Origin: an uncultured Sedimentitalea sp.
GTDB taxonomy: Bacteria > Pseudomonadota > Alphaproteobacteria > Rhodobacterales > Rhodobacteraceae
Direction of reading: 5' to 3'
Length of the DNA: 64,000 nt
NCBI GenBank assembly: GCA_947504115.1
Contig: CANNGH010000004.1
Coordinates: 1-64,000 of the forward strand
The translations under genes were made by a program, and so were the position numbers. Below, piece after piece: positions 36,413 through 47,522 of this stretch (the stretch's first letter is position 1; each line of letters starts with the position of its first letter). A model generated the notes under the pieces. That model worked only from the letters and a program-made list of their open reading frames with translations, was not told the DNA's origin and made no database searches.

Positions 36413-37894
36413 ATGGATATTCAGGCAAAACCTCTCAGCCAACTGGCCCTGACCGCACGGGGCGGGCGCGATCCGCTGATCACCGGACTGGCGGTGGACA
36501 GCCGCGACGTGCGGCCGGGGTTTCTGTTCGCGGCGCTTCCCGGCACGCGGGTCCATGGCGGCAGCTATATCCAGTATGCGCTGCGCATGGGCGCGGCGGC
36601 GATCCTGACCAATCAGGCGGGCGCGCGCATCGCCGAATCCGAGTTGCTGGCCTCGGATGCCGCGCTGATCGTGACCGATCATCCGCGTCAGGCCCTGGCG
36701 TTCACCGCCGCGCTGTGGTTCGGGGCGCAACCCTCCACCATGGTCGCGGTGACCGGCACGAACGGCAAGACGTCGGTCACGGCGTTCCTGCGCCAGATCT
36801 GGACGGCGCTGGGGCGCGAGGCGATCAATCTCGGCACCACCGGCGTCGAAGGGGCATGGAGCGCGCCGCTGGCACATACCACGCCCGAACCGATCACCCT
36901 GCACCGCATTCTTGCGCAGGCGGCGGATGCGGGCGTGACCCACGCGGCGATGGAGGCGTCCAGCCACGGGCTGGAACAGCACCGCCTTGACGGCGTGCAA
37001 CTGATCGCTGCCGGGTTCAGCAACTTCAGCCAGGATCATCTGGATTATCACACCAGTTTCGACGCGTATTTCGCGGCCAAGGCCGGTCTGTTCCGCCGTG
37101 TACTGGCCGAGGATGGCACGGCGGTGATCAATCTCGAGGGCGCTCGCGGCGCGGAAATGCGCGCCATCGCCGCCACGCGCGGCCAGCGCGTCCTGACCGT
37201 GGGCAAGGGGCAGGGCGATCTGGATCTGCTGGCGCAGCGTTTCGATGCCACGGGACAGGATTTGCGGTTTTCCTGGAACGGAACGCCGGTGCAGACTCGG
37301 CTGAACCTGATCGGTGGCTTTCAGGCGGAAAACGTGCTGCTGGCCTGCGGGCTGGCCATCGCCAGCGGCGAGGCTCCGGAAGAGGTGTTTCGCACGCTGC
37401 CCGAACTCACCACCGTGCGCGGGCGCATGCAACTGGCCGCGACGCGGGCCAACGGGGCGGCGGTCTTTGTCGATTACGCCCATACGCCCGATGCGGTGGC
37501 GACGGCCCTGCGCGCCCTGCGCCCGCATGTCATGGGCCGCCTGATCGCCATCGTCGGTGCGGGCGGCGACCGCGATGCCGGCAAGCGCCCGCTGATGGGG
37601 CGGGCGGCGGCGGAAAACGCCGATCTTGTCATCGTCACCGACGACAATCCCCGCAGCGAAGACCCCGCCGAGATCCGCGCCGCGGTGATGCAGGGCGCGC
37701 CGGATGCGACCGAGGTCGGCGACCGTGCCGAAGCGATTCTGCGCGGCGTCGATGCGCTCGGCCCCGGTGATGCGCTGCTGATCGCGGGCAAGGGACACGA
37801 AACCGGCCAGATCGTTGGCGACGACATCCTGCCCTTTGACGACGCCGAACAGGCCAGCGTCGCCGTGGCCGCCCTGGACGGAAGGATGCCATGA
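36413..37894 (+). CDS. murE: UDP-MurNAc-tripeptide ligase (meso-DAP-adding)
   Basis: This 493-residue Mur ligase adds the third stem residue. The ATP loop is GTNGKTSVTAF (residue 115 region), the Mur central domain has HTTPEPITLHR, and the DNPR motif near residue 411 (DDNPRSEDP) marks specificity for meso-diaminopimelate, as in Gram-negative bacteria. The carbamylated lysine region is DYHTSFDAYFAAKAGLF. Its stop overlaps the murF start by four bases. Confidence 0.97.
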   Translation: MDIQAKPLSQLALTARGGRDPLITGLAVDSRDVRPGFLFAALPGTRVHGGSYIQYALRMGAAAILTNQAGARIAESELLASDAALIVTDHPRQALAFTAALWFGAQPSTMVAVTGTNGKTSVTAFLRQIWTALGREAINLGTTGVEGAWSAPLAHTTPEPITLHRILAQAADAGVTHAAMEASSHGLEQHRLDGVQLIAAGFSNFSQDHLDYHTSFDAYFAAKAGLFRRVLAEDGTAVINLEGARGAEMRAIAATRGQRVLTVGKGQGDLDLLAQRFDATGQDLRFSWNGTPVQTRLNLIGGFQAENVLLACGLAIASGEAPEEVFRTLPELTTVRGRMQLAATRANGAAVFVDYAHTPDAVATALRALRPHVMGRLIAIVGAGGDRDAGKRPLMGRAAAENADLVIVTDDNPRSEDPAEIRAAVMQGAPDATEVGDRAEAILRGVDALGPGDALLIAGKGHETGQIVGDDILPFDDAEQASVAVAALDGRMP

Positions 37895-39315
37895 CCCTCT
37901 GGACCGCCGAAGAGGCCGCCGCCGCGACCGGCGGGCGCGTGCAGGGCGACTGGATCGCCGGTGGCGTCTCCATCGACACCCGCACATTGCTGCCGGGCGA
38001 TCTGTTCGTGGCGCTCAGGTCGGCGCGCGACGGGCACGATTTCGTCGCGCAGGCGCAGGAAAAGGGCGCGGCCGCTGCGCTGGTCAGCCATGTGCCGGAC
38101 GGCGTGGCCCCGGACGCGCCGCTGCTGGTGGTCGACGACGTGCAGAGCGCGCTCGAGGCGCTGGGTCGCGCCGGTCGCGCGCGCAGCCATGCCCGCGTGG
38201 TCGCCGTGACGGGCAGCGTCGGCAAGACCTCGACCAAGGAAATGCTGGCCCGCATCCTCGGCGATCAGGGCCGCACCCATGCCAGCGTCGCCAGCTACAA
38301 CAACCATTGGGGCGTGCCGCTGACGCTGGCGCGGATGCCGCGCGACACCGAATTCGCGGTGATCGAGATCGGCATGAACCATCCGGGCGAGATCGCACCG
38401 CTGGCACGGCAGGCCCGCCCGCATGTGGCGCTGATCACCACCGTCCTCGCCGCGCATCTCGAGGCGTTCGACAGCATCGACGCCATCGCCCACGAAAAGG
38501 CCGCGATCATGGACGGGCTGGTGCCGGGCGGAACCGCGATCCTGAACGCCGACATCCCGCAGGCCGCGATCCTGTGCGACCATGCGAGCGAACTTGGCAT
38601 CGCGGCGCTCGATTTCGGCGAAACCGCGCGGGATTACAGGCTGCTCGACACCGCTTTGCAGGATGACGTGACGATTGCGCGCGCGCAGGCAATGGGCACA
38701 CCGCTTCTGTTCCGGATCGCCAGCCCGGGCCGGCATTTCGCAATGAACGGTCTGGGCGCGCTGGCGGCTGCGGATGCGCTGGGCTGCGATCCGGCGCTGG
38801 CGGCGCACAGTCTTGGCCGCTGGACCCCCTTTGCCGGGCGCGGCGCGCGCGAAATCGTGCGGCTCGACCCGGTGCAGACCGATCAGGTGATCGCGTTGAT
38901 CGACGATTCCTACAATGCCAACCCCGGCTCGATGGCAGCGGCGCTCGACGTTCTCGTCGCAGGTGCGCCGCCCGGCGGTCGCCGCATTGCATTTCTGGGC
39001 GATATGAAGGAACTCGGCCCCGACGCGCCCGCTTTGCATGCAGCACTGGCCGATCTGCCGGCGACCGGGCGGATCGACCGCATCCATTGCATCGGCCCGT
39101 TGATGCGCGCGCTGCATACGGCATTGCCAACAGACAAGCGCGGCGCGTGGTTCGAGACCAGCGCCGAAATGGTCGCCGACCTGCGCCACCATGTCTCGCC
39201 GGGAGACCTGGTTCTGGCAAAGGGTTCGCTCAGCATGGATCTGGTGCGGATCGTTGACGCGATCCGCAAAATGGGCCATTGCGACCCGGAATTCATACCA
39301 CAAGATGATGAGTAG
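37891..39315 (+). CDS. murF: UDP-MurNAc-tripeptide--D-Ala-D-Ala ligase
   Basis: This 474-residue ligase attaches D-Ala-D-Ala from Ddl to the UDP-MurNAc tripeptide. ATP-binding loop is [15 protein letters not shown] near residue 107; central-domain [19 protein letters not shown] and the C-terminal [16 protein letters not shown] are typical. It starts inside the murE stop and ends 11 bases before mraY, giving continuous translation of the cytoplasmic precursor pathway. Confidence 0.97.
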   Translation: MTLWTAEEAAAATGGRVQGDWIAGGVSIDTRTLLPGDLFVALRSARDGHDFVAQAQEKGAAAALVSHVPDGVAPDAPLLVVDDVQSALEALGRAGRARSHARVVAVTGSVGKTSTKEMLARILGDQGRTHASVASYNNHWGVPLTLARMPRDTEFAVIEIGMNHPGEIAPLARQARPHVALITTVLAAHLEAFDSIDAIAHEKAAIMDGLVPGGTAILNADIPQAAILCDHASELGIAALDFGETARDYRLLDTALQDDVTIARAQAMGTPLLFRIASPGRHFAMNGLGALAAADALGCDPALAAHSLGRWTPFAGRGAREIVRLDPVQTDQVIALIDDSYNANPGSMAAALDVLVAGAPPGGRRIAFLGDMKELGPDAPALHAALADLPATGRIDRIHCIGPLMRALHTALPTDKRGAWFETSAEMVADLRHHVSPGDLVLAKGSLSMDLVRIVDAIRKMGHCDPEFIPQDDE

Positions 39316-39326
39316 GACCGTCTGAC

Positions 39327-40409
39327 ATGCTCTACTGGTTGACGCTGCTGTCGGATGGAGGCGATATTTTCAACCTTTTCCGCTATATCACCTTCCGCGC
39401 CGGGGGGGCGTTCCTGACCGCGCTGGTCTTCGGTTTCGTCTTCGGTCGCCCGCTGATCGCAGTGCTGCGCAAACGCCAGGGCAAGGGCCAGCCGATCCGC
39501 AATGACGGTCCCGAGGGGCATCTGGCCAAGGCCGGAACCCCCACCATGGGCGGATTGCTGATCGTGGGCGCGCTTGTTACGGCGACGCTGCTTTGGGCGC
39601 GGCTCGACAACCCGTTCGTGTGGCTGGTGCTGTTCGTCACGATCAGCTTCGGCAGCATCGGCTTTGCCGACGATTACGCCAAGGTCAGCCGGCAAAATGC
39701 CAAGGGCGTGCCGGGCAAGCTGCGGCTGGGGCTGGGCATCCTCATCGCCATTGCGGCCGCGATCTGGGCCTCATGGTTCCACCCGCCGGAATTGCAGGGC
39801 CAACTGGCGCTGCCGGTGTTCAAGAACGTGTTGGTCAATCTCGGCTGGTTCTACATCCCCTTCGCCATCTGCGTGATCGTCGGCGCCGCCAATGCGGTGA
39901 ACCTCACCGACGGCTTGGACGGGCTGGCGATCATGCCGGTGATGATCGCGGCCTCCACCCTCGGGGTGATCGCCTATGCGGTGGGACGGGTCGACTTCAC
40001 CGAGTATCTTGACGTGCATTACGTCCCCGGTACCGGGGAGATCCTGATCTTCACCGCCGCGCTGTTCGGCGGCGGGCTGGGGTTCCTGTGGTACAACGCC
40101 CCCCCGGCGGCGGTATTCATGGGCGATACCGGCAGCCTCGCCCTCGGCGGCGCGCTGGGCGCGATCGCGGTGGCGACCAAGCACGAACTGGTGCTGGCCG
40201 TGGTCGGCGGTCTGTTTGTGGTCGAGGCGCTGTCGGTCATCGTCCAGGTGCTCTATTTCAAGCGCACCGGGCGGCGGGTCTTCCTGATGGCCCCGATCCA
40301 CCACCATTACGAGAAAAAGGGCTGGGCCGAGTCCACCATCGTGATCCGCTTCTGGATCATCTCGCTGATCCTGGCGATGATCGGCCTCGCCACGCTCAAG
40401 GTCCGCTGA
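39327..40409 (+). CDS. mraY: phospho-MurNAc-pentapeptide translocase MraY
   Basis: This 360-residue integral membrane enzyme with about ten helices transfers phospho-MurNAc-pentapeptide to undecaprenyl phosphate (lipid I). Signatures are [37 protein letters not shown] and the cytoplasmic [12 protein letters not shown] loop near 330. The ATG is at 39327. It is followed by an intergenic repeat before murD. Confidence 0.97.
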   Translation: MLYWLTLLSDGGDIFNLFRYITFRAGGAFLTALVFGFVFGRPLIAVLRKRQGKGQPIRNDGPEGHLAKAGTPTMGGLLIVGALVTATLLWARLDNPFVWLVLFVTISFGSIGFADDYAKVSRQNAKGVPGKLRLGLGILIAIAAAIWASWFHPPELQGQLALPVFKNVLVNLGWFYIPFAICVIVGAANAVNLTDGLDGLAIMPVMIAASTLGVIAYAVGRVDFTEYLDVHYVPGTGEILIFTAALFGGGLGFLWYNAPPAAVFMGDTGSLALGGALGAIAVATKHELVLAVVGGLFVVEALSVIVQVLYFKRTGRRVFLMAPIHHHYEKKGWAESTIVIRFWIISLILAMIGLATLKVR

Positions 40410-40431
40410 TGCCGTTTTCCCTCTTTCCATT

Positions 40432-40487
40432 TTCCCCAAATACCCTGGGGGAGTCCGCCGAAGGCGGACGGGGGCAGCGCCCCCTGC
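40432..40487. repeat. REP-like palindromic element between mraY and murD
   Basis: After mraY there are two back-to-back hairpins: GTCCGCC-GAA-GGCGGAC and GGGGGCAGCGCCCCC, preceded by CCCTGGGGG. This kind of short GC-rich palindrome occurs in many Rhodobacteraceae intergenic spaces, to my knowledge. It may stabilise the upstream mRNA or act as a weak terminator within the dcw operon. Confidence 0.6.
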
Positions 40488-40497
40488 GACGCGCGCC

Positions 40498-41892
40498 ATG
40501 ATTCCCGTCCGCGGCCATCAAGGCGCACGCATCGCGGTTCTCGGGCTTGGCCGCTCAGGCCTGTCGGCGGCGCGGGCCCTGCGCGCGGGGGGTGCAGAAC
40601 CGCTTTGCTGGGATGACAACCCGGCCGCTCGCGCCGCCGCCGAGGCCGAAGGGTTCAACTGCACCGATCTGGCGAAACCCGATGCCTTGCACGCGGTGGC
40701 GGCGCTGATCGTCAGCCCCGGCATCCCGCATCTCTATCCCGTGCCCAACCCGGTGGTCGCCGCCGCACTGGCCGCGGGCATTCCGGTCGACAACGATATC
40801 GGCCTGTTCTTCCGCTCGCTCGCCACGCCGGACTGGCAGCGCTACGACACCGCGCCGCGCGTCGTGGCTGTCACGGGGTCGAACGGCAAGTCCACCACCG
40901 CCGCGCTGATCCACCACATCCTCACCGCGACCGGACGCCCGACGCAACTGGCGGGCAATATCGGGCGCGGCGTTCTGGACATCGACCCGCCCGGCAACGG
41001 GGGTGTGGTCGTGCTGGAACTCAGCAGCTACCAGACCGATCTGGCGCGCGCGCTGACGCCCGATATCGCCGTCTTCACCAATCTGAGTCCCGACCATCTG
41101 GACCGCCATGCCGGCAAGGGCGGCTATTTCGCAGCCAAGCGACGGCTCTTTGCCGAGGGTGGCCCCGACCGCGCCGTGATCGGCGTGGACGAACCCGAGG
41201 GGCTGTTTCTGGCCGGACAGATGGCCGAAGCGCCCTCCGACGATCGGGTGATCCGCGTATCGGTCGCAAGCAAGCTGACCGGGCCGGGCTGGCAGGTCTT
41301 TGCGCGCAAAGGGTTTCTGGCGGAATACCGCAAAGGCAAACAGGTCGGTTCGATCGACCTGCGCGCCATCAAGGGGCTGCCGGGCGCGCATAACCACCAG
41401 AATGCCTGCGCCGCCTACGCCGTCGCGCGCAGCCTCGGCCTGGCGCCCCGCGTCATCGAAAGCGCGATGCAGTCCTATCCTGGCCTTCCCCACCGCAGCC
41501 AGATCGTGGCCGAGGCGGGCGGCGTCACCTATGTCAACGATTCCAAGGCGACGAACGTGGACAGTGCGGCCAAGGCACTGGCGGCGTTCCCACGCATCCG
41601 CTGGATCTGCGGCGGTCTGGAAAAGGAGGGCGGGCTGGACGCCCTGCGCGGCGCGACCGGCACGGTTGCCAAGGCCTATGTCATCGGACGCGAGGCTGCG
41701 GGTTTCGCCCTGCAACTGGATGTCGAATCCGAGATCTGCACCGACATGGCCACCGCCGTCGCCCGCGCCGTCGCCGATGCCGAACCGGGCGATACCGTGC
41801 TGTTGGCGCCTGCTGCCGCCAGTTTCGACCAGTACGACAATTTCGAACAGCGCGGCACGGATTTCACCGAGCAGGTGCACAAGCACCTGTGA
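40498..41892 (+). CDS. murD: UDP-MurNAc-L-Ala--D-Glu ligase
   Basis: This 464-residue MurD adds D-glutamate to UDP-MurNAc-L-Ala. The ATP loop [16 protein letters not shown] lies near residue 126, [20 protein letters not shown] near 200 and FVNDSKATN-like [17 protein letters not shown] near 345. It starts 88 bases after mraY, separated by the palindromic repeat, and is convergent with the flavoprotein gene. Confidence 0.97.
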   Translation: MIPVRGHQGARIAVLGLGRSGLSAARALRAGGAEPLCWDDNPAARAAAEAEGFNCTDLAKPDALHAVAALIVSPGIPHLYPVPNPVVAAALAAGIPVDNDIGLFFRSLATPDWQRYDTAPRVVAVTGSNGKSTTAALIHHILTATGRPTQLAGNIGRGVLDIDPPGNGGVVVLELSSYQTDLARALTPDIAVFTNLSPDHLDRHAGKGGYFAAKRRLFAEGGPDRAVIGVDEPEGLFLAGQMAEAPSDDRVIRVSVASKLTGPGWQVFARKGFLAEYRKGKQVGSIDLRAIKGLPGAHNHQNACAAYAVARSLGLAPRVIESAMQSYPGLPHRSQIVAEAGGVTYVNDSKATNVDSAAKALAAFPRIRWICGGLEKEGGLDALRGATGTVAKAYVIGREAAGFALQLDVESEICTDMATAVARAVADAEPGDTVLLAPAAASFDQYDNFEQRGTDFTEQVHKHL

Positions 41893-41902
41893 TCGCAGCG
41901 TC

Positions 41903-43087
41903 TTAAGCCTTGCGCGCCGCGATCGCCTGTCCGGCAGCAAAGCCCGACGCCCACGCCCATTGGAAGTTGTAGCCGCCCAGCCAGCCAGTGACGTCCACCG
42001 CTTCGCCGACGGCGAAAAGCCCCGGCACCGCTTTCGCCTCCATCGAGGAGGAAGACAGCCCGCCGGTATCGATTCCGCCCAGCGTCACCTCGGCGGTGCG
42101 ATAGCCTTCGGTTCCCGATGGTGTCAGATGCCAATCGGTCAGGGCCGCGCATATTGCCTGCAGCGCCTTGTCCGATTGATCGGCAAGGCGCGCGTCCAGA
42201 CCCAGTTCGCCGCTCAGATGATCGACCAGCCGCGCCGGCAGCACCTGCGCCAGTTCGGTTTTCAATGTCCGCCGCCCCGCGCTTTGGCGTTGGGCGCGCA
42301 AGCGGGCGAACAGGTCGAGACCGGGCGCCAGATCGACCGATATCGCCTCGCCCTCGCGCCAATAGGAACTGATCTGCAGCATAGCGGGACCCGAGAGCCC
42401 GCGATGTGTGAATAGCATCGCCTCGTCGAAACCGGCGCGCTTGTTGAATGCGCACACCGGCAGCGATACGCCCGACAGGGGGGCAAAGCGTCCGTCGGTA
42501 AACGTGAACGGCACCAGCGCCGGGCGCGTCTCGGTCAGCGCCAGTCCGAATCGTTGCGCGAGATCATAGGCCAAGCCGGTCGCGCCCATCTTGGGGATCG
42601 ACTTGCCGCCCGTGGCCAGCACGAGGTTGCGCGCCTTGATTTGATGTGCGGCGCCCTCGCGTTCGACGGACAGCGCGAAGCCATGCCCGTCATGCGAAAC
42701 ATCCCGCAGCACCGTTTGCAGCCAGAGGTCCGCGCCCGCGCGCGCAGTTTCCACGACCAGCATGGCGACGATCTGCGTCGACTTTCCGTCGCAGAACAAC
42801 TGCCCCAGCGTCTTTTCGTGCCATGCGATCCCGTGACGCTCGACCAGTGCGATGAAGTCCCACTGGGTATAGCGCGCCAGCGCGGATTTCGCGAAATGCG
42901 GGTTTGCGGACAGGAAATTGCCGGGTTCGGTGTGAAGATTGGTGAAATTGCACCGCCCGCCACCGGAAATGCGGATCTTTTCGCCCGGATTGCGCGCATG
43001 ATCCAGCAGCAGGACACGCCCGCCCGCATGGGCCGCGCACATCAGGCCCGCCGCCCCGGCGCCGAGAATGACCGTATCGAATTCCAT
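41903..43087 (-). CDS. NAD(P)/FAD-dependent oxidoreductase, HI0933/YhiN family
   Basis: This 394-residue flavoprotein has the N-terminal Rossmann ILGAGAAGLMCAAHAG, the family motif RISGGGRCNFTN near residue 40, LATGGKSIPKMGATG near 155 and the C-terminal GLFAVGEAVDVTGWLGGYNF. It sits on the minus strand in the middle of the dcw cluster, splitting murD from ftsW. The ATG at 43087 is used; the frame opens at 43123 but the extra residues are not conserved. Its substrate is unknown. Its GC content resembles its neighbours. Confidence 0.88.
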   Translation of the reverse strand: MEFDTVILGAGAAGLMCAAHAGGRVLLLDHARNPGEKIRISGGGRCNFTNLHTEPGNFLSANPHFAKSALARYTQWDFIALVERHGIAWHEKTLGQLFCDGKSTQIVAMLVVETARAGADLWLQTVLRDVSHDGHGFALSVEREGAAHQIKARNLVLATGGKSIPKMGATGLAYDLAQRFGLALTETRPALVPFTFTDGRFAPLSGVSLPVCAFNKRAGFDEAMLFTHRGLSGPAMLQISSYWREGEAISVDLAPGLDLFARLRAQRQSAGRRTLKTELAQVLPARLVDHLSGELGLDARLADQSDKALQAICAALTDWHLTPSGTEGYRTAEVTLGGIDTGGLSSSSMEAKAVPGLFAVGEAVDVTGWLGGYNFQWAWASGFAAGQAIAARKA

Positions 43088-43216
43088 CGCGCGTCCGTTG
43101 GCGCGAATTGATGCCAAAAGCAAGAGGAAGGCACTGGCCTGATTGCGGTTTTGCCTGTAGAGTCGCCACCAGACCCCGCAAAGGGGCGTGATCGAGGCAG
43201 TAAACGGCGGAACCCC

Positions 43217-44383
43217 ATGACTGAGATGGTCTATGGCGCAGTCCCGGAGCGGGGCGGCGAACCGATTCTACCTAAATGGTGGCGCACGGTCGACAAATGG
43301 TCGATGTCCTGTGTGCTGTTGCTGTTCGTGATCGGCCTTCTGCTGGGGCTGGCCGCCTCGGTCCCGCTGGCCGAGCGCAATGGCTTCGCGCCGTTCTACT
43401 ACGTCACGCGGCAGGCGGTCTTTGGCGGCGCGGCGCTGGTGGCGATGCTGCTGACGTCGATGATGTCGCCCACGATGGTGCGCCGTCTTGCGGTGCTGGG
43501 GTTCCTTGTTTCCTTTGTCGCGCTGGCGTTCCTGCCGATCTTCGGCACCGATTTCGGCAAGGGCGCGATGCGCTGGTATTCGCTGGGCTTCGCCAGCGTC
43601 CAGCCCTCGGAATTCCTCAAGCCCGGTTTTGTCGTCGCCGCCGCATGGATGCTGGCGGCCAGCCAGCAGATCAATGGCCCGCCCGGCACCGCATGGTCGT
43701 TCTCACTGTGTGTGGCGATCGTGCTGATGTTGGCAATGCAGCCCGATTTCGGACAGGCTTGTCTGGTCCTGTTCGGCTGGGGTGTGATGTATTTCGTCGC
43801 CGGCGCGCCGATGCTGTTGCTGCTGGCCATGGCGGGAATGGCGGTGCTGGGCGGCACGCTGGCCTATTCCAACTCGGAACACTTCGCCCGCCGCATCGAC
43901 GGGTTTCTGTCGCCCGAGGTCGATCCGACCACGCAGCTTGGATACGCCACCAACGCCATCCGCGAGGGCGGGTTGTTCGGTGTCGGTGTCGGCGAGGGGC
44001 AGGTGAAATGGTCGCTGCCCGACGCCCATACCGATTTCATCGTCGCCGTGGCGGCCGAGGAATACGGGCTGGTTCTGGTCCTGATCCTGATCGCGCTTTA
44101 CACCGTCGTGGTCGTGCGCTCGTTCCTGCGGCTGATGCGCGAACGCGATCCGTTCATCCGGCTGGCCGGCACGGGCCTGGCCGCGATTTTCGGCGTGCAG
44201 GCGATGATCAACATGGCCGTCGCGGTGCGGCTGGTCCCGGCCAAGGGCATGACGCTGCCCTTCGTCAGCTATGGCGGATCGTCGTTGATCGCGGGCGGCA
44301 TCGCGGTGGGCATGTTGCTGGCCTTCACCCGCACCCGGCCGCAAGGCGAAATCGCCGACCTCCTGCGCGGACGCGGACGATGA
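43217..44383 (+). CDS. ftsW: septal SEDS glycosyltransferase FtsW
   Basis: This 388-residue polytopic SEDS protein polymerises septal glycan with FtsI. About ten helices are visible, with the SEDS blocks [36 protein letters not shown] and [10 protein letters not shown]-like [15 protein letters not shown] near the end. ATG 43217 ([14 protein letters not shown]) is preferred to 43151. Its stop overlaps murG. Confidence 0.95.
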   Translation: MTEMVYGAVPERGGEPILPKWWRTVDKWSMSCVLLLFVIGLLLGLAASVPLAERNGFAPFYYVTRQAVFGGAALVAMLLTSMMSPTMVRRLAVLGFLVSFVALAFLPIFGTDFGKGAMRWYSLGFASVQPSEFLKPGFVVAAAWMLAASQQINGPPGTAWSFSLCVAIVLMLAMQPDFGQACLVLFGWGVMYFVAGAPMLLLLAMAGMAVLGGTLAYSNSEHFARRIDGFLSPEVDPTTQLGYATNAIREGGLFGVGVGEGQVKWSLPDAHTDFIVAVAAEEYGLVLVLILIALYTVVVVRSFLRLMRERDPFIRLAGTGLAAIFGVQAMINMAVAVRLVPAKGMTLPFVSYGGSSLIAGGIAVGMLLAFTRTRPQGEIADLLRGRGR

Positions 44384-45480
44384 GCGCGCCGTTGCTGGTG
44401 ATGGCCGCTGGCGGCACCGGGGGCCACATGTTTCCCGCGCAGGCGCTGGCCGAGGCGATGCTGGCGCGCGGCTGGCGCGTGCGGCTTTCGACCGATGCCC
44501 GTGGCGCGCGCTATACCGGCGGCTTTCCCCATTCGACCGAAATCACCGAGGTCCAGAGCGCGACCTTTGCCCGTGGCGGTCTGGCCGCCAAGGCGCTGGT
44601 CGCGCCGCGCATCGCCGCCGGCGTGATGGGTGCAGCCTGGGCCATGCGCCGGGATCGCCCGGCTGTCGTGATCGGCTTTGGCGGCTATCCCAGCATCCCC
44701 GCGCTGGGCGCGGCGGTGCTGCTGAAACTGCCGCGCATGATCCATGAACAGAACGGCGTTCTGGGCCGGGTCAACCAGCGCTTCGCGCCGCGCGTGGCTC
44801 AGGTGGCCTGTGGCGTCTGGCCCACCGACCTGCCCCAGGGCGCGACCGGCGTGCCAGTCGGCAACCCGGTGCGCGCCGCCGTGCTGGAGCGCGCCGGGGC
44901 CGCCTATATCCCGCCCGGCGACTACCCGATGTCGATCCTGGTCATGGGCGGCAGTCAGGGTGCCCGCATCCTGTCGGACGTGGTGCCCGATGCCATCGCC
45001 GCATTGCCCGAGGCGCTGCGCGCGCATCTGCGTGTCGCCCATCAGGCCCGTGCCGAGGATGGCGACCGCGTCGCGGCCGCCTATGCCGCGCATGGCATCC
45101 ATGCCGAGGTCCAGCCGTTTTTCCAGGACGTTCCCCGCCGCATGAGCGAGGCGCAATTGGTCATCAGCCGCGCGGGCGCGTCCTCGATCGCCGATCTGAC
45201 GGTGATCGGACGGCCCGCGATCCTCATTCCTTACGCTGCCGCCGCGGGCGATCATCAGACCGCCAATGCGCGCGGGCTGGTCGAGGCCGGCGCCGCGACG
45301 CTGATTCCCGAAAGCAAACTGACCGTCGATGCGCTTAGCGATCAGATTTCCCTGATCATGGGTCATCCCCGCGCGGCGGTGCAAATGGCCCATGCCGCGC
45401 TGGCGATGGGCGTGCCGGACGCAACCGAGAGATTGGTTGCGCTTGTCGAAGAACTCGCCGAAAGGGGCGCAAACAGATGA
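44380..45480 (+). CDS. murG: UDP-GlcNAc:lipid I N-acetylglucosaminyltransferase
   Basis: This 366-residue peripheral GT-B enzyme makes lipid II. Signatures are [18 protein letters not shown] at residues 7-24, [18 protein letters not shown] near 100, [12 protein letters not shown] near 190 and [20 protein letters not shown] near 265. The ATG overlaps the ftsW stop. It ends next to murC. Confidence 0.97.
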   Translation: MSAPLLVMAAGGTGGHMFPAQALAEAMLARGWRVRLSTDARGARYTGGFPHSTEITEVQSATFARGGLAAKALVAPRIAAGVMGAAWAMRRDRPAVVIGFGGYPSIPALGAAVLLKLPRMIHEQNGVLGRVNQRFAPRVAQVACGVWPTDLPQGATGVPVGNPVRAAVLERAGAAYIPPGDYPMSILVMGGSQGARILSDVVPDAIAALPEALRAHLRVAHQARAEDGDRVAAAYAAHGIHAEVQPFFQDVPRRMSEAQLVISRAGASSIADLTVIGRPAILIPYAAAAGDHQTANARGLVEAGAATLIPESKLTVDALSDQISLIMGHPRAAVQMAHAALAMGVPDATERLVALVEELAERGANR

Positions 45481-45497
45481 AAGACGGAAGCCCGGTC

Positions 45498-46904
45498 ATG
45501 AACGCAGCGACGAAACTTCCCCTTGATGTCGGACCGATCCATTTTGTCGGGATCGGCGGTATCGGGATGTCGGGCATCGCCGAAGTGCTGCTGAATCACG
45601 GCTACGACATTCAGGGATCGGACCTGAAGACGTCGAAGATCACCGACCGCCTGGTCGCGCTTGGCGCGAGTGTCTTCACCGGACAGGATCCGGCGAACCT
45701 TGATCAGGCCGAGGTGGTGGTGATTTCATCGGCGATCAAATGCGGCAATCCCGAACTGGACGAGGCCCGCCGCCGCGGTCTGCCCGTCGTGCGCCGGGCC
45801 GAGATGCTGGCCGAGCTGATGCGGCTGAAATCCAACATCGCCATTGCCGGAACCCACGGCAAGACGACCACCACCACGATGATGGCCGAACTGATGGTCG
45901 CGGGCGGATTCGATCCGACCGTGGTCAATGGCGGCATCATCCACGCCTATGGCAGCAATGCCCGCATGGGCCAGGGCGAGTGGATGGTGGTCGAGGCCGA
46001 CGAGAGCGACGGAACTTTCAACCGTCTGCCGGCGACCATTGCCGTCGTGACCAATATCGACCCCGAGCATATGGAGCACTGGGGCGATTTCGACCAACTG
46101 CGCGAGGGCTTTTTCGATTTCGTCTCGAACATTCCCTTCTATGGACTGGCCGTCTGCTGCATCGACCATCCCGAGGTGCAGGCGCTGGTCGGTCGCGTCA
46201 CCGACCGCCGGATCGTCACCTACGGGTTCAACGCACAGGCCGATGTGCGCGCGCTGAACCTGCGCTATGAGGGGGGTGTGGCGCATTTCGACATCCATCT
46301 TCAGCCCGAGGGCGTGATGATCGAAGGATGCACGCTGCCGATGCCGGGCGATCACAACATCAGCAATGCGCTTGCCGCGGTTGCCGTGGCCCGCCATCTG
46401 GGCATGAAACGCGCCGAAATCCGCACCGCTCTTGCGGCCTTTGGCGGGGTCAATCGCCGGTTTACCAAGGTGGGCGAGGTGAACGGGATCACCATCATCG
46501 ACGATTACGGCCACCATCCGGTCGAGATCGCCGCCGCCCTGAAGGCCGCGCGCCAGTCGAGCGAGGGCCGCGTGATCGCGATTCACCAGCCGCACCGCTT
46601 TACCCGGCTGCATTCGCTGTTCGACGATTTCTGCAACTGTTTCAACGATGCCGACGTCGTCGCCATCACCGATGTTTACGCGGCCGGAGAAGACCCGATT
46701 GCCGGGGCGAGCCGCGACGATCTGGTCTCCGGACTGATCCGCCATGGCCATCGCCACGCCCGCGCGCTGGCGGGCGAGGATGAAATCGAACGTCTTGTGC
46801 GGGAACAGGCGCGGCCCGGCGACATGGTGATATGCCTCGGGGCCGGAACGATCAGCGGTTGGGCCAACGCGCTGCCCGACCGTCTGAAGCAGGGTGCCGC
46901 GTGA
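45498..46904 (+). CDS. murC: UDP-MurNAc--L-alanine ligase
   Basis: MurC adds the first stem residue. The protein is 468 residues from ATG 45498 ([20 protein letters not shown]); an alternative ATG at 45477 overlaps murG and would add seven residues, and both have purine-rich upstream sequences. Rossmann-like [18 protein letters not shown] loop [15 protein letters not shown] near 114, and [20 protein letters not shown] are clear. It is followed by the small DUF2484 gene 31 bases on. Confidence 0.96.
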   Translation: MNAATKLPLDVGPIHFVGIGGIGMSGIAEVLLNHGYDIQGSDLKTSKITDRLVALGASVFTGQDPANLDQAEVVVISSAIKCGNPELDEARRRGLPVVRRAEMLAELMRLKSNIAIAGTHGKTTTTTMMAELMVAGGFDPTVVNGGIIHAYGSNARMGQGEWMVVEADESDGTFNRLPATIAVVTNIDPEHMEHWGDFDQLREGFFDFVSNIPFYGLAVCCIDHPEVQALVGRVTDRRIVTYGFNAQADVRALNLRYEGGVAHFDIHLQPEGVMIEGCTLPMPGDHNISNALAAVAVARHLGMKRAEIRTALAAFGGVNRRFTKVGEVNGITIIDDYGHHPVEIAAALKAARQSSEGRVIAIHQPHRFTRLHSLFDDFCNCFNDADVVAITDVYAAGEDPIAGASRDDLVSGLIRHGHRHARALAGEDEIERLVREQARPGDMVICLGAGTISGWANALPDRLKQGAA

Positions 46905-46935
46905 AACGGTCGGCCTTGACATCGCGGGGTGCGGC

Positions 46936-47229
46936 ATGACGTCCTCGCTGTTTCTGGCGGCGCTGTGGGCGCTTGCCGCCAATCTGCTGGCCATGCTGCC
47001 CAGCCGCGATGGGCACTGGCGGCGGGCTTATGCGTTGATCGTGCTGGGGATTCCTCTGGTGGGTTATGTCACCTATCAGAATGGCCCGTGGATCGGGATG
47101 ATCGTGCTGGCCATGGGCGTCTCCGTGCTGCGCTGGCCGGTGATTCATCTGGGCCGCTGGACACTGGATCATTGGCGCGGCAAGCAGGACGGCGAGGAAA
47201 TGGACCCTCGCGAAAGGAGCTCGCCATGA
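46936..47229 (+). CDS. DUF2484 small membrane protein
   Basis: This 97-residue protein has three predicted helices ([16 protein letters not shown], then [14 protein letters not shown] and [16 protein letters not shown]) followed by a charged tail. It resembles DUF2484, known chiefly in Rhodobacterales. The ATG at 46936 and overlap with the next gene (ATGA at 47226) indicate it is co-translated within the cell-wall row. The function is unknown; an accessory role in envelope synthesis is inferred from position only. Confidence 0.78.
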   Translation: MTSSLFLAALWALAANLLAMLPSRDGHWRRAYALIVLGIPLVGYVTYQNGPWIGMIVLAMGVSVLRWPVIHLGRWTLDHWRGKQDGEEMDPRERSSP

Positions 47230-47522
47230 ATGTCACCGCCACCGTCTCGTTCCTGCCATTGGTCTCGTTGGTTCTGGGTGCGCTAATCGGGTTGGGCGTG
47301 GGCCGTTATCTGGCACCGCGGATCGCGGCGTGGCTGCTGGGGCTTGTCGTGCTGGCCGCGCTGGTGCTGATCATCCGGTTGGTACTGGTCCAGCCGGGCA
47401 ACGAAGAAGCCGCTTTCGCGCCCTTCGTCTGGCTGAACGCGGGCGTGTTTCCGGCGCTGTTTTCCGGCGTGATGGGCTGGCTTGGCGGCCGGGCGCTGCG
47501 CAAACGCGCCGACGGCGTATGA
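47226..47522 (+). CDS. small membrane protein between DUF2484 and murB
   Basis: This is a 98-residue protein with three hydrophobic segments ([35 protein letters not shown] and [16 protein letters not shown]-like [20 protein letters not shown]). I recognise no family. It overlaps the DUF2484 stop and the murB start by four bases each, which strongly supports it as a real gene. The function is unknown. Confidence 0.75.
   Translation: MNVTATVSFLPLVSLVLGALIGLGVGRYLAPRIAAWLLGLVVLAALVLIIRLVLVQPGNEEAAFAPFVWLNAGVFPALFSGVMGWLGGRALRKRADGV

Noticed and set aside
34527-36428. 633-residue minus-strand frame opposite ftsI
   Set aside because: Shadow of ftsI; ftsI has all catalytic motifs in place.
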